Positions 1 to 7,756 of a stretch of DNA of 64,000 bases are shown here, in pieces. Below the pieces are notes generated by a model. The model was not told the DNA's origin and made no database searches. It was given only the letters and a program-made list of their open reading frames with translations. The first letter of the stretch is position 1. Every line of letters begins with the position of its first letter. The DNA is from an uncultured Anaeroplasmataceae bacterium (GTDB lineage: Bacteria > Bacillota_I > Bacilli_A > Acholeplasmatales > Anaeroplasmataceae): positions 16,035-80,034 of the forward strand of contig CATKXV010000010.1 in the NCBI GenBank assembly GCA_949840955.1, read 5' to 3'. The position numbers and the translations under genes are program-made.

Positions 1-700
1 CTGCTTCATGAGATGCTGAAATGATTTCCTTTCCTTGGATTTTCTCCTGAATGGCATGCTCTAATCTCTTCTTATACTCATCCTGATAGCTTTCTATTTC
101 TAAAGGCGCACTCATTTGTGAAATCAAGCTTTTTGCCAGCTTCAATTCAGAGGCTTTAACCTCTTCTTGGATATCCTTGCATGGATTTTTTTTGATTTGA
201 GAAGAAAAGAACAGGGTATTTAATAGCATTTGCCCATCCTTACTTCTCAATAATATCAGCGTTTCCTTATTCCCTAATATTGTTTTTGCAATACCAGCCT
301 TTTGCTCTTCAGCCATTGCCTCAAGAAGAAGCTGAAATGCTTTTTCTCCACCTGTTGGAACAACATAATATGCTTTATCATAGTAGATGGGATCAATCTC
401 ATTGAGATAAACAAATTGTTCAATGGTTATGCTTTTATCCTTAGGTGTCTTTATTTTTTCAAAATCCTCCTCATCAAAAAGAACAAATTTGCCCTCCTCA
501 TATTCAAACCCCTTTATAATATCCTCATTTCGAATTTCCTTTTCTGCACAATCGACACAGGTTTTTTTATACTTTACCCTACTTTTTGTCTTTTTTTCTA
601 GGAGCTTAAAGGAAATTGAATTGTCCATAATTGCTGCATGAAGCGTAATAGGAATATAGACCAATCCAAAGCTTATGCTTCCCTTATAGCTATATGCCAT
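1..700 (-). CDS. ku: Ku protein (bacterial NHEJ), 3' end cut by window edge
   Basis: The minus-strand reading frame starts at ATG 700 behind GAGGTGATTCC and stays open to base 1 (about 233 residues), so the C-terminus lies outside the window. The N-terminus MAYSYKGSISFGLVYIPI matches the Ku opening (a small residue, then W/Y-KG-x-ISFGLV-x-IPV). Ku forms a ring-shaped homodimer on double-strand break ends and recruits ligase D in non-homologous end joining. It is common in spore formers, which must repair breaks on germination when only one chromosome copy is present. The visible part includes two Cys residues close together (KKTCVDCAEKEI). No LigD is visible here; it could lie just beyond the left edge. 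Family assignment is from recognisable motifs and I am fairly sure of it. Confidence 0.9.
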   Translation of the reverse strand, partial: MAYSYKGSISFGLVYIPITLHAAIMDNSISFKLLEKKTKSRVKYKKTCVDCAEKEIRNEDIIKGFEYEEGKFVLFDEEDFEKIKTPKDKSITIEQFVYLNEIDPIYYDKAYYVVPTGGEKAFQLLLEAMAEEQKAGIAKTILGNKETLILLRSKDGQMLLNTLFFSSQIKKNPCKDIQEEVKASELKLAKSLISQMSAPLEIESYQDEYKKRLEHAIQEKIQGKEIISASHEA

Positions 701-741
701 TGGAATCACCTCTTTTTTATTTTTACCCAATTTCAATTTTT

Positions 742-773
742 TAAAAAGAAAAATAGCAGGTTTTCTGCTATTC
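742..773 (-). terminator. Rho-independent terminator after engB
   Basis: On the minus strand an 8-bp perfect stem AATAGCAG/CTGCTATT with a 5-nt loop is followed by TTTCTTTTTAAAAAA. The engB stop codon lies inside the stem. It should end the operon running from the ABC transporter at 5728 and separate it from ku. Confidence 0.8.
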
Positions 774-1355
774 TTCTATATTTTGTTCAATTTTTTCTAA
801 AACAAGATTAATACCTAATTTTGTTTCAGAGGAGGTTAAAATAAAATCATCTCCAGGCAGTAGCTCCAGAGCCTCCAATATTATTTTTTTATTTTTACCA
901 TATTCACTTTTCTTTACCTTGTCTGCCTTTGTTGCTAAAACACAAACCTTTTTATCATAATACTTTAAATATTTATACATCGTTATATCATCTTGAGTTG
1001 GCTTATGTCTAAAATCAACAAGTAAAAAGGCCACCTTCAGCTGTTTGCTGTGAACAATATAATCCTCTATCATTTTTCCAAAGGATGCCTTCACTGTTTT
1101 TGATACATTGGCATAGCCGTATCCTGGAACATCTATAAAATAAAAGGAATCATTTAGATAATAAATATTAAGGGTTTGTGTCTTTCCAGGGTTTGATGAG
1201 GTCTTGGCTAGCTTTTTTCGATTGGTTAATGCATTAATAAAAGAAGATTTTCCAACATTTGATCTACCACAGAACATAAACTCGGATTGAAGATGTACGG
1301 GGATTCCCTCATATTTTACTGCTGATTTAACAAATTCTGCTTTTGTAATTACCAT
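768..1355 (-). CDS. engB: Ribosome biogenesis GTPase EngB/YsxC
   Basis: The 195-residue protein has the usual EngB length and the full set of G motifs: G1 GRSNVGKS at residues 30-37, NPGKTQT near 55-61, G3 DVPGYG at 75-80, G4 TKAD and a G5-like TSSE. EngB is an essential TRAFAC GTPase needed for late assembly of the 50S subunit. Its start overlaps the end of the PHP-domain gene by 7 bp, indicating translational coupling, and a terminator overlaps its stop codon, so it is the last gene of the operon. In many Firmicutes engB follows lon or clpX; here it follows unrelated genes. Confidence 0.95.
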   Translation of the reverse strand: MVITKAEFVKSAVKYEGIPVHLQSEFMFCGRSNVGKSSFINALTNRKKLAKTSSNPGKTQTLNIYYLNDSFYFIDVPGYGYANVSKTVKASFGKMIEDYIVHSKQLKVAFLLVDFRHKPTQDDITMYKYLKYYDKKVCVLATKADKVKKSEYGKNKKIILEALELLPGDDFILTSSETKLGINLVLEKIEQNIEE

Positions 1356-2164
1356 ATGTTCCCCAGCCTTTCTACTATAGGTTGAAATTCCTCTTCATTT
1401 AATGTTGATGTTCCAATCATAGCATGCTTTGTGCCATGGTCTCCGTGAAAATCGGAGCCTGCTGAAATAAACATATTGTATTTTTTGGCTAATTCTATAA
1501 AATATGCTTCATCATCAGGCTGATTTTTAGGATATCTAGCTTCAATACCATCAAATTCATATTGCAAAAGCTCCTCAACAATATCCTTAGGAAGCAAGCA
1601 GGGATGGGCAAGAATAGTAATACAGCCAAGTTTTTTTACCATTTGCAAACCCTCCTCTGTAGAAAGCTTTGTAGAAGGGATATAGGCCTTGGATTTATTA
1701 CTAATATAAACCTCTGCTTCTTTTTCTGTAATATGATTGCATTTCGCAATATTATAGCACATATTGGCTCGAGTAATGATTTCATTTTCCTGGAGTAAGG
1801 CATCCAAATCAATTTTGACATGATAAATCTCCTGAATCTTCTGCATCATTTTGACTGCACGAAGCTCTCTTTCTTTTTTCTTATCCAATGAAAATTGAAT
1901 CATTTCCTGAGGAACAACATTATTTGGAAACAGACAAACAATATGAACCGAATGATGCTTGTAATGGGTAGATAGCTCCATTCCAGAAATTACATGAATT
2001 CCTTCCTGCTTTGCAAATTTTTGAATTTCATCACAGCCAAATACACTATCATGATCGGTTATGGCAAAGCAATCTACCTTTTGCTTTTTAGCAAGCTCAA
2101 CCACTTCCTTCGGCGTATAAAGTCCATCAGAATATGAGGTATGATTATGCAAATCTATTTTCAT
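1349..2164 (-). CDS. PHP-domain metal-dependent phosphoesterase (YciV/TrpH-like)
   Basis: This 271-residue protein shows PHP-domain metal ligands in order: DLHNHT (residues 4-9), ITDHD (35-39), a central AHPCLL and a C-terminal GSDFHGDH (about 236-243). The layout matches the YciV/RNase AM family, whose characterised members hydrolyse 3',5'-nucleoside bisphosphates or the 5' ends of RNA. The exact substrate here is inferred from the family only. The start overlaps the preceding gene's stop by 4 bp (ATGA type), and its own 3' end overlaps engB by 7 bp, so it is a tightly coupled middle gene of the operon. Confidence 0.88.
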   Translation of the reverse strand: MKIDLHNHTSYSDGLYTPKEVVELAKKQKVDCFAITDHDSVFGCDEIQKFAKQEGIHVISGMELSTHYKHHSVHIVCLFPNNVVPQEMIQFSLDKKKERELRAVKMMQKIQEIYHVKIDLDALLQENEIITRANMCYNIAKCNHITEKEAEVYISNKSKAYIPSTKLSTEEGLQMVKKLGCITILAHPCLLPKDIVEELLQYEFDGIEARYPKNQPDDEAYFIELAKKYNMFISAGSDFHGDHGTKHAMIGTSTLNEEEFQPIVERLGNIW

Positions 2165-2703
2165 AAATATTTCTCCATTTCCCTATAAGATTTTATTTTT
2201 TTTATTTTCTTCAATGCTTTTCTATGCCCCAATTCACTAACCCATATCAGCCACTGATGCAACACCTTAGCCGTATCTGGATGCATAAATTTTGCGTCCA
2301 TTCGACTTTCAAAATACACTAAAGGAGATTGATTCGTATACTTTTTTTTCATATATATTTTACTTGCCGCAATACGATCACAAAGACTTTCCTTCAAATA
2401 TTTTATAGGCATAGCTACAGGCTGATACTCTCCTTGAATGATATCGGTCCAATATTCATAATGATGCTTATTTCTCCCCTTGTGATGCATCCAAGCTAGA
2501 GAATACCCTCTTTTTATACGCTCCATAGCATTGGGAGAGCAATTTCCTGTATAATATCTAGCTCCATTAAAAAACTCAACTAAAGAATATTTGGATAAAT
2601 CATGAAATAATCCCTGAAACCCAATGCCTACGAAAAAGCAATAGCCTATGACCTTATGCCTATGCCTTGTTATTGTTATAAAATGCTTCACAGGATGAAT
2701 CAT
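2161..2703 (-). CDS. DUF5662 family protein
   Basis: A 180-residue protein rich in His and Tyr, with FHDLSKYS, a WMHHKGRNKHH-type stretch and HYEYW, which I recognise as the pattern of DUF5662. Members are sometimes labelled catalase-like, but no function is established. The clustered His/Asp residues (HDLSK, HHKGRNKHHYE) suggest a metal-binding HD-like helical protein; that is inference. The start overlaps the upstream ArsR-type gene by 44 bp, but a good ribosome binding site (AAAGGAG, spacing 6) sits inside that gene before ATG 2703, which supports the long overlap. It overlaps the PHP gene by 4 bp downstream. Confidence 0.75.
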   Translation of the reverse strand: MIHPVKHFITITRHRHKVIGYCFFVGIGFQGLFHDLSKYSLVEFFNGARYYTGNCSPNAMERIKRGYSLAWMHHKGRNKHHYEYWTDIIQGEYQPVAMPIKYLKESLCDRIAASKIYMKKKYTNQSPLVYFESRMDAKFMHPDTAKVLHQWLIWVSELGHRKALKKIKKIKSYREMEKYL

Positions 2704-3028
2704 ATTCTTCTCCTTTAAATTGCTTCAACTGCTCTAATAGCTGGATTAAGGTATTGAAGAGATCTGTATCTAAGGTTAAATAATAAAAGTTTTTAGTCCC
2801 TTCACTATAATATGAAATGATTCCTGCTTTACATAAAAGCTTTAAATGATGAGACATTGTAGGTCTTGCTAGACATTTTTTATTCTTAAAATCCTTAATT
2901 CTTTTCCCTTTTGGATAAATCATAGCCAGCTCTAAAATCATATCCTGACGAATTTTAGAAGAGATTGCTTCTAAAAAGCACCCAAATTGCTGGAAGGTTG
3001 CTTGTAAAGAATGAATAGCCTGCTCCAT
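2660..3028 (-). CDS. ArsR/SmtB-family winged-helix regulator
   Basis: A 122-residue protein with a winged helix-turn-helix: the recognition helix region LARPTMSHHLKLLCKAGII (about residues 52-70) is the ArsR hallmark, followed by a beta-wing YYSEGTKNFYYL. There is no ELCVCD-type metal site; Cys residues are scattered (C17, C49, C65), so metal sensing cannot be claimed. The start codon lies 3 bp after the stop of the FtsX-type ABC gene, so the regulator is co-transcribed with the transporter and may control it. Its 3' end is overlapped by the DUF5662 gene. Confidence 0.85.
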   Translation of the reverse strand: MEQAIHSLQATFQQFGCFLEAISSKIRQDMILELAMIYPKGKRIKDFKNKKCLARPTMSHHLKLLCKAGIISYYSEGTKNFYYLTLDTDLFNTLIQLLEQLKQFKGEEYDSSCEAFYNNNKA

Positions 3029-3031
3029 AAA

Positions 3032-5728
3032 TTACTCCGTACGTAAGGCTACAACAGGATCCTTTTTCGCTGCTGAACGTGCAGGAATTAGTCCTGATAC
3101 TAGAGTCAATAGAATACTTACTAAAATCATTATTGCTGCTTGCCAAATTGGTAAGGAAGCAATTGGTGTTACTCCTGTCATATTCTCAACAATTATATTT
3201 AAAATTAAAGAAATAAGATAGGTAACAACAATTCCAAATACTCCTGAAATTAAGCCTATGATGAAGGTTTCTGCATTGAATAAGTGTGTTACATCCTTCT
3301 TGCGTCCTCCTAAAGAACGAATGACACCAATTTCCTTTACCCTTTCTACCACAGACACATAGGTAATGATTGCAATCATAAAACAAGAAACAACCAATGA
3401 AAGGGCTGTAAAAGCAATTAATGCTGTTGTAATTAAATTAATCAGACTATTAATCATATCAATCATAACGGCAATATTATCTGTATAGGTAATTTGTTCT
3501 CTTTCTTCTGCCCGTAAGGTTATCGTTTCTCCAGAACGATTTTTGAAGGTTAAGGTCTCATTTGAATTCCAATGATCTAAATGCTCTGTAACACCATCCT
3601 TTAATTCAAAATTAACAGGATAAATAGATATATTGTTTGCTACATCTATGCCACCAAGCTGACGTAAGGACAAGGTTGTATACATTGCTGTATTTTGTGG
3701 AGTGCCTCCACCAGTTCCTCCCATCATACTACCTAAAAGCTCAGTCATAGCATTGACTGTACCAACAAGACCCACTGCTGGCTTTACATTTCCATTAGAA
3801 TCCTGGAATGTATAATTATACGTGATGAATTTTGAATTATTTTGATCGTAGGCTCCAAAATAAGATAATTCATGATCATTTAAATATTTTACTACTGTAG
3901 AGGATAGTCCTTCTTGAATAAATCTTTTAGTAAAGGCCTCTGTATAAAAAAATCCACTTGTCATACAGCCATAGGAAATTGAATCCTTAGGTCGTAAAAT
4001 AGCTTTAACTGTAAGCTCCTTAGCCCCTTCTTTTTCCATTTTAAAATTATATGTATAAGGAGAATAGACAGAGGTCATTGGATTCTTATTTTCTACATAA
4101 ATATCATCATTCGTATAATAATAGAACTTTTTCCCAACAAGCTCACTATAGTCAAACCTATTTTTATCTATTTCAGGATTATAATTTGGATCATTTAAAT
4201 GACGATACATTGTATTAATAAATTGTTCTTGTGTATAATATCCTAGCTGTGCTAGCAATAAATCCGTCAATTCCTGATCCTTGTTTACAACAATCATTAT
4301 CTCGTCTTCTTTGGTAGCAACATCCTCTCCATAAAGGAGATCATATTGACTTAGAATATATTCCTTATCATTCGGTGCCTGCTGAAAAACATTGGTAAGC
4401 CCTGTGACATAGCTTGCATATTGAGAATACTCTGTTTCCTTTAATACTGAGGTGTATATTGCCTTAATTGCAGATAAGGAAATATTCTCCTTTGTTAAAT
4501 CATTCTGATTGACTTGAAAGTCGGTGTAAATATTATTTGTTACATCAACTCCATAATCTAGGCTTATAGCTGCTGCATACCCATCCTCAATACTATATAC
4601 ATAATCGATATAATTCTGGGTGATATTATTTTTTATTTGCATCTTATCCATGGCCTGACCTTGGCTGATCAGTCGCTTTAAAATAGAATTCACATTGATT
4701 TTTCCATCAATAATTTCTAAGCTCTCTAGCTTATCTGCCATACCCATTCCACTCATCATAGCTGATAAATCATAGGCAGACTCTGAAATTTGGACTGGAT
4801 TTCCAGAAAGCATATCATCCTGCATAGAGGTAATATAGCCTTGTACTCCACTGGAAACAGCTAAAACACTGGAAACACCAATGATTCCAATTGAACCAGC
4901 AACACAGATTAAGGCGGTCCTTGCCTTCTTGGTAAACAAATTTCTTAAAGATAGCTTAAAAGCTGTCCAAAAAGACATTTTTGCCTTTTCTTTTTTCTGA
5001 ACAACTGTTGGATTTTCAGGATGGGTTGTTTCCATCCTTTCCTCTTCCAAAGTATATGGATTAGAATCTGTTATAAGCTCTCCATCCAAAAGACGAACAA
5101 TTCGAGTTGAATATTGCTTTGCCAAATCTGGATTATGCGTAACCATAATAACTAATTTTTCTTTGGAAATTTCTTGAATCAATTCCATGATTTGAATTGA
5201 GGTTTGAGTATCTAAGGCTCCAGTTGGCTCATCAGCAAGTAGGATCTCAGGCTCATTAACCAAAGCTCTTGCTATTGCTACTCTTTGGCATTGTCCTCCA
5301 GATAATTGATTTGGCCTTTTATTATATTGTCCCTCTAAGCCTACACGATCAATGGCCTTCTTTGCTCGTTCTATACGCTCCTCCTTTGTTAAACCTGCAA
5401 TGGTTAAAGCAAGCTCAACATTTCCTAATATGGTTTGATGAGGAATTAAATTGTAGCTTTGAAAAATAAATCCTATTCTATGATTTCTATAAATATCCCA
5501 ATCCTTATCCTTGAAATCCTTAGTACTTACCCCATTAATAAATAAATCCCCTGAGGTGTATTTATCTAAGCCTCCAATAATATTAAGCATGGTAGTCTTG
5601 CCACAACCTGAAGGACCTAATATTGAAACAAATTCATTTGCCCTAAATGCTAAACTAACTCCCTTTAAAGCATGTACATAGGTATCAGCTACCTTGTAAT
5701 CCTTTGTTATATTTTCTAATCTTAACAT
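3032..5728 (-). CDS. Fused ABC ATPase-permease, MacB/FtsX type
   Basis: The 898-residue protein has an N-terminal LolD/MacB-type ATPase (about 1-225) with Walker A GPSGCGKTT, Q-loop FQSYNLIPH, signature LSGGQ, Walker B LLADEPTGALD and H-loop VTHN. A short linker leads to the first membrane helix (about 270-295), a large extracytoplasmic domain of roughly 400 residues, and three C-terminal helices of FtsX type. Such proteins act as dimers that couple ATP hydrolysis to mechanical work on extracytoplasmic substrates (peptide or antimicrobial export, lipoprotein handling). The substrate is unknown. It is the first gene of the operon and is followed after 3 bp by an ArsR-type regulator. Confidence 0.9.
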   Translation of the reverse strand: MLRLENITKDYKVADTYVHALKGVSLAFRANEFVSILGPSGCGKTTMLNIIGGLDKYTSGDLFINGVSTKDFKDKDWDIYRNHRIGFIFQSYNLIPHQTILGNVELALTIAGLTKEERIERAKKAIDRVGLEGQYNKRPNQLSGGQCQRVAIARALVNEPEILLADEPTGALDTQTSIQIMELIQEISKEKLVIMVTHNPDLAKQYSTRIVRLLDGELITDSNPYTLEEERMETTHPENPTVVQKKEKAKMSFWTAFKLSLRNLFTKKARTALICVAGSIGIIGVSSVLAVSSGVQGYITSMQDDMLSGNPVQISESAYDLSAMMSGMGMADKLESLEIIDGKINVNSILKRLISQGQAMDKMQIKNNITQNYIDYVYSIEDGYAAAISLDYGVDVTNNIYTDFQVNQNDLTKENISLSAIKAIYTSVLKETEYSQYASYVTGLTNVFQQAPNDKEYILSQYDLLYGEDVATKEDEIMIVVNKDQELTDLLLAQLGYYTQEQFINTMYRHLNDPNYNPEIDKNRFDYSELVGKKFYYYTNDDIYVENKNPMTSVYSPYTYNFKMEKEGAKELTVKAILRPKDSISYGCMTSGFFYTEAFTKRFIQEGLSSTVVKYLNDHELSYFGAYDQNNSKFITYNYTFQDSNGNVKPAVGLVGTVNAMTELLGSMMGGTGGGTPQNTAMYTTLSLRQLGGIDVANNISIYPVNFELKDGVTEHLDHWNSNETLTFKNRSGETITLRAEEREQITYTDNIAVMIDMINSLINLITTALIAFTALSLVVSCFMIAIITYVSVVERVKEIGVIRSLGGRKKDVTHLFNAETFIIGLISGVFGIVVTYLISLILNIIVENMTGVTPIASLPIWQAAIMILVSILLTLVSGLIPARSAAKKDPVVALRTE

Positions 5729-5796
5729 AGTATCATCCTTTCATTGGTCGATTTTTTTCTACATTATTAATTATACAACAGATTTCTTTTTCAAAG

Positions 5797-5835
5797 AAGA
5801 AAAAATATCGCCTCGAAAAACGTTTTCAAAGCGAT
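5797..5835 (-). terminator. Rho-independent terminator
   Basis: On the minus strand a 13-bp stem (ATCGC-TTTGAAAA pairing with TTTTCGAG-GCGAT, two G-U pairs) with loop CGT is followed by ATTTTTTCTTC. It starts at the stop codon of the membrane protein gene ending at 5835 and would insulate the ABC operon below. Confidence 0.85.
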
Positions 5836-6458
5836 CATATGATGTGTCCAAAAAACTTGGCAATCAATGGAACTAATAAGGTACCAAAGAAAAAATATAA
5901 TGCGGTATAAAGTACATCATTGGGATGAGGAATATAATTATAGCAAAGAGATAGAATTCCTATTCCAATCAAGCCTATCGTTGAGGTTAAGCCTATACAT
6001 CTCCATGTAAAGAAATTAATATTATAATCCCATACAAAATTATCCTTATATTTATCTTTAGTTAAAGTCAAGTAATATTCGATTAGCAGATTATATAGCT
6101 CCTTCTTCTTTGCCTTTTCTGGATGCTTTCGCATAGAAGATGGAGAAAAGTAGATGCCATTTAATGCAGATTTTACTACCTCTAAATTTGTTTCATTTCC
6201 CTCTATAAAATCTAAAAGAACAAATAAATTATTCAATTTTTCATTACTTCGATCCAAATGCTCTATTTTTTGTAAAAATAAGAAGCGTCTTTTTTTATTT
6301 AATAAATGATAGGAGATAAACATCCAGCCAATGATTGTAACAGCAAAGGATAAGACAGTGAACATGGTTAAATTGGGAGATGGAATAAGAATATCTGTTA
6401 TAAGTAAGGCTATAGAAAAAGTCGACAGTATACTAAATATTATAATTACAACCACCAT
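5835..6458 (-). CDS. Membrane protein of unknown function, four predicted helices
   Basis: I do not recognise this 207-residue protein. It begins with a strongly hydrophobic helix (MVVVIIIFSILSTFSIALLI), a second helix follows near residues 30-50 (TMFTVLSFAVTIIGWMFISY), then a charged cytoplasmic-looking segment of about 90 residues rich in Lys and Glu, and two more helices at the C-terminus. A GTG three codons earlier overlaps the ribosome binding site (AAGGAAGTG), so ATG 6458, 9 nt after the GGAAG core, is the better start. It is monocistronic, with a terminator directly at its stop. Nothing suggests an enzyme. Confidence 0.7.
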   Translation of the reverse strand: MVVVIIIFSILSTFSIALLITDILIPSPNLTMFTVLSFAVTIIGWMFISYHLLNKKRRFLFLQKIEHLDRSNEKLNNLFVLLDFIEGNETNLEVVKSALNGIYFSPSSMRKHPEKAKKKELYNLLIEYYLTLTKDKYKDNFVWDYNINFFTWRCIGLTSTIGLIGIGILSLCYNYIPHPNDVLYTALYFFFGTLLVPLIAKFFGHII

Positions 6459-6467
6459 GTCAATCAC

Positions 6468-6637
6468 TTCCTTTTTTATATTATTTATTTTATTCTTTTT
6501 TCACTAAATTAGCAAGGAAAAATAAAAAGCTTTAAAAGAATTTTTCTTAATTTAGCTTTAAAAGTTTTTCTTATTATTTATTTGTAAATAAATTAGAAAT
6601 TTAAAGCAGAAAAATATCACTTCTTATCATTAAAAAA
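6468..6637. repeat. AT-rich intergenic spacer with two 11-bp direct repeats
   Basis: AGCTTTAAAAG occurs at 6528-6538 and 6554-6564, each followed closely by TTTTTCTTA, a spacing of 26 bp. The rest is low-complexity A/T sequence between two minus-strand genes. No RNA gene or clear promoter is visible. Confidence 0.4.
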
Positions 6638-7330
6638 TTAGTGTACACTAGCAATTTTTTTATACTTTTTTGTTTTTTTCGCTTTTTTCTTATTATCTTT
6701 TATGAAATAAACAAGCTTAGGATTTTCAGGACGAACTAAAGAAATTGTTTCTTTTTTTACCTGTAATGGACTAAATATAGCAATATATTTATGATTTGAA
6801 GTTCGCACATACCACTCAGAATAGGTATCACGAATAGGATAAATGGTTGCTAGAACTGAATCTAAAGCAAACAAAAAATAATTAGAATTTTTATGTCGAA
6901 CAATATCTCCAACTTTTACACTAGCATATTTCTGACACTTTGAAAGAAATTGATTCAAAGGAGGTCGAGTAAATCCATTCCTTACGATTTCTGTTAATTC
7001 CTGATCAGTCAAATATCCATGCTTTTTATTCATAAACTGCCAAACATCAATAATATACATCTTATTATAATATACAAAAAATGTTTTTTTGCCTCTAAGA
7101 ATAGGCAGAACATTTCTACCACTCTTAGTTGACTCATATAGGCAATATATCTTATTCTCCTTTTGCTCAATGAAAACAAAAGGTCTTTTACGATGCCCTT
7201 CTTCAAATTTTCTACCATCATATTCCTTAATATTAGCCCAAAATTCATCACCAAATTTCATTTGCGAAATCAATGCAATGTTCTTTCTATTTTTAATTTT
7301 TCTAATCCAATTAATGACTATTTTAAACAA
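6638..7330 (-). CDS. Hypothetical basic protein, weak PemK/MazF-like N-terminal half
   Basis: A 230-residue basic protein that starts with TTG 7330, 8 nt after AGAGGG; the first internal ATG (residue 24) has no ribosome binding site. Residues 25-60 (KFGDEFWANI, then GHRKRPFVFIE) recall the GD-hydrophobic-W and RPxVVI strands of PemK/MazF endoribonucleases, and a second GDIV segment near residue 143 may be another small barrel. The similarity is weak and no catalytic set can be assigned, so a toxin role is only a possibility. The C-terminus ends in a lysine-rich tail (KKKAKKTKKYKK) that could bind nucleic acid. A 19-bp palindrome lies upstream at 7360-7378. Confidence 0.55.
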   Translation of the reverse strand: MFKIVINWIRKIKNRKNIALISQMKFGDEFWANIKEYDGRKFEEGHRKRPFVFIEQKENKIYCLYESTKSGRNVLPILRGKKTFFVYYNKMYIIDVWQFMNKKHGYLTDQELTEIVRNGFTRPPLNQFLSKCQKYASVKVGDIVRHKNSNYFLFALDSVLATIYPIRDTYSEWYVRTSNHKYIAIFSPLQVKKETISLVRPENPKLVYFIKDNKKKAKKTKKYKKIASVH

Positions 7331-7359
7331 TATTTTTCCCTCTTGTTCCCTTTATTTTT

Positions 7360-7378
7360 ATGATATATATTATATCAT
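7360..7378. promoter_or_regulatory. 19-bp palindrome overlapping a -10-like element
   Basis: ATGATATA-TAT-TATATCAT is a perfect 8-bp inverted repeat that includes a minus-strand TATAAT about 40 bp upstream of the TTG start at 7330. It could be an operator for that gene; its all-A/T composition makes chance occurrence quite possible. Confidence 0.4.
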
Positions 7379-7400
7379 ATTGAATTTATAAAAACACATA

Positions 7401-7412
7401 AAAAGTATGCCA
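7401..7412 (+). repeat. Short direct repeat AAAAGTATGCCA, copy 1
   Basis: AAAAGTATGCCA at 7401-7412 recurs exactly at 8344-8355, with an 11-bp version at 8334-8344. The copies bracket the small accessory island next to tRNA-Arg. Arm-type integrase sites often look like such short repeats ending in TGCCA. Confidence 0.45.
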
Positions 7413-7442
7413 TTTTTTTAAGATAATTTTTTTCTTTTTCCA

Positions 7443-7471
7443 TTGGTGTTATACCTCGTTTGATGTATAAT
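7443..7471 (+). promoter_or_regulatory. Sigma-A-like promoter of the toxin-like reading frame
   Basis: TTGGTG (7443-7448), a 17-bp spacer and TATAAT (7466-7471). Transcription would start near 7478, just before the AAAAAGGAAGAC ribosome binding site and ATG 7492. Confidence 0.55.
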
Positions 7472-7491
7472 ATAAGTATAAAAAGGAAGAC

Positions 7492-7600
7492 ATGGATAAT
7501 AAAAAATATCTTAGGAATTATAGCAAGTATCCTAGTCATTGCAGTGAACGAATACAAGATAATAAAATTCCTAAGACAATTAACCAAGAGGGGTAAATAA
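7492..7600 (+). pseudogene. Type I toxin-like membrane peptide with +1 A frameshift
   Basis: ATG 7492 has a good ribosome binding site (AAGGA, short spacing) but reads a hydrophilic 34-residue peptide. From codon 5 the +1-shifted frame instead reads a classic small-toxin profile: NILGIIASILVIAV (membrane helix), then a basic tail ending in KRGK and TAA at 7598-7600. Removing one A from the A6 tract at 7501-7506 joins the start codon to that frame and gives a 35-residue peptide. An antisense promoter lies at 7630-7658. This fits a type I toxin inactivated or tuned by a single base in a homopolymer. The toxin identity is inferred; no sequence family could be named. Confidence 0.5.
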
Positions 7601-7624
7601 GCCCCTCACCCTTTGGGACCACTA
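7501..7624 (-). ncRNA. Putative antisense RNA to the toxin-like peptide
   Basis: From the minus-strand promoter at 7630-7658 a transcript would start near 7623, carry the hairpin AAAGGGTGAGGGG/CCCCTC (7614-7586), run fully antisense to the toxin-like frame, and end at a stem formed by CTTAGGAATT (7575-7566) and AATTCCTAAG (7519-7510) followed by ATATTTTTT. That gives an RNA of about 120 nt, a size typical of type I antitoxin RNAs such as RatA or SR4. The elements are seen in the sequence; the function is inferred. Confidence 0.45.
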
Positions 7625-7629
7625 CTATT

Positions 7630-7658
7630 ATTATACCATGTTAAAGAAAATTATGCAA
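7630..7658 (-). promoter_or_regulatory. Sigma-A-like promoter for the antisense RNA
   Basis: Minus-strand TTGCAT (7658-7653), 17-bp spacer, TATAAT (7635-7630). It faces into the toxin-like frame and overlaps the start of the membrane micropeptide on the other strand. Confidence 0.55.
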
Positions 7659-7754
7659 GTTTTAGAAATTGTATTCTATGCATTTGTTATAGCAGCTTGT
7701 TTAATTGCTGTGGCTGTCATGATTCTTGAAAATAAGAAACGAAAGGAGGAATAA
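7638..7754 (+). CDS. Membrane micropeptide (38 residues)
   Basis: ATG 7638 reads a 38-residue peptide with a short amphipathic start (MLKKIMQVLEIV), a hydrophobic helix (FYAFVIAACLIAVAVMIL) and a charged tail ENKKRKEE. The stop lies 2 bp before the ATG of the next gene, and the tail codons double as that gene's AAAGGAGG ribosome binding site, so the two are coupled. No convincing ribosome binding site precedes ATG 7638, which weakens the case. It resembles holin-like or type I toxin peptides in profile only. Confidence 0.4.
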   Translation: MLKKIMQVLEIVFYAFVIAACLIAVAVMILENKKRKEE

Positions 7755-7756
7755 GT

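Noticed and set aside
302..641. Two overlapping plus-strand reading frames of 72 and 99 codons
   Set aside because: They lie antisense to the Ku coding sequence, have no ribosome binding site and low-complexity composition.
7375..7587. Minus-strand 70-codon frame opposite the toxin-like locus
   Set aside because: It coincides with the predicted antisense RNA and has no ribosome binding site; an RNA role explains the region better.
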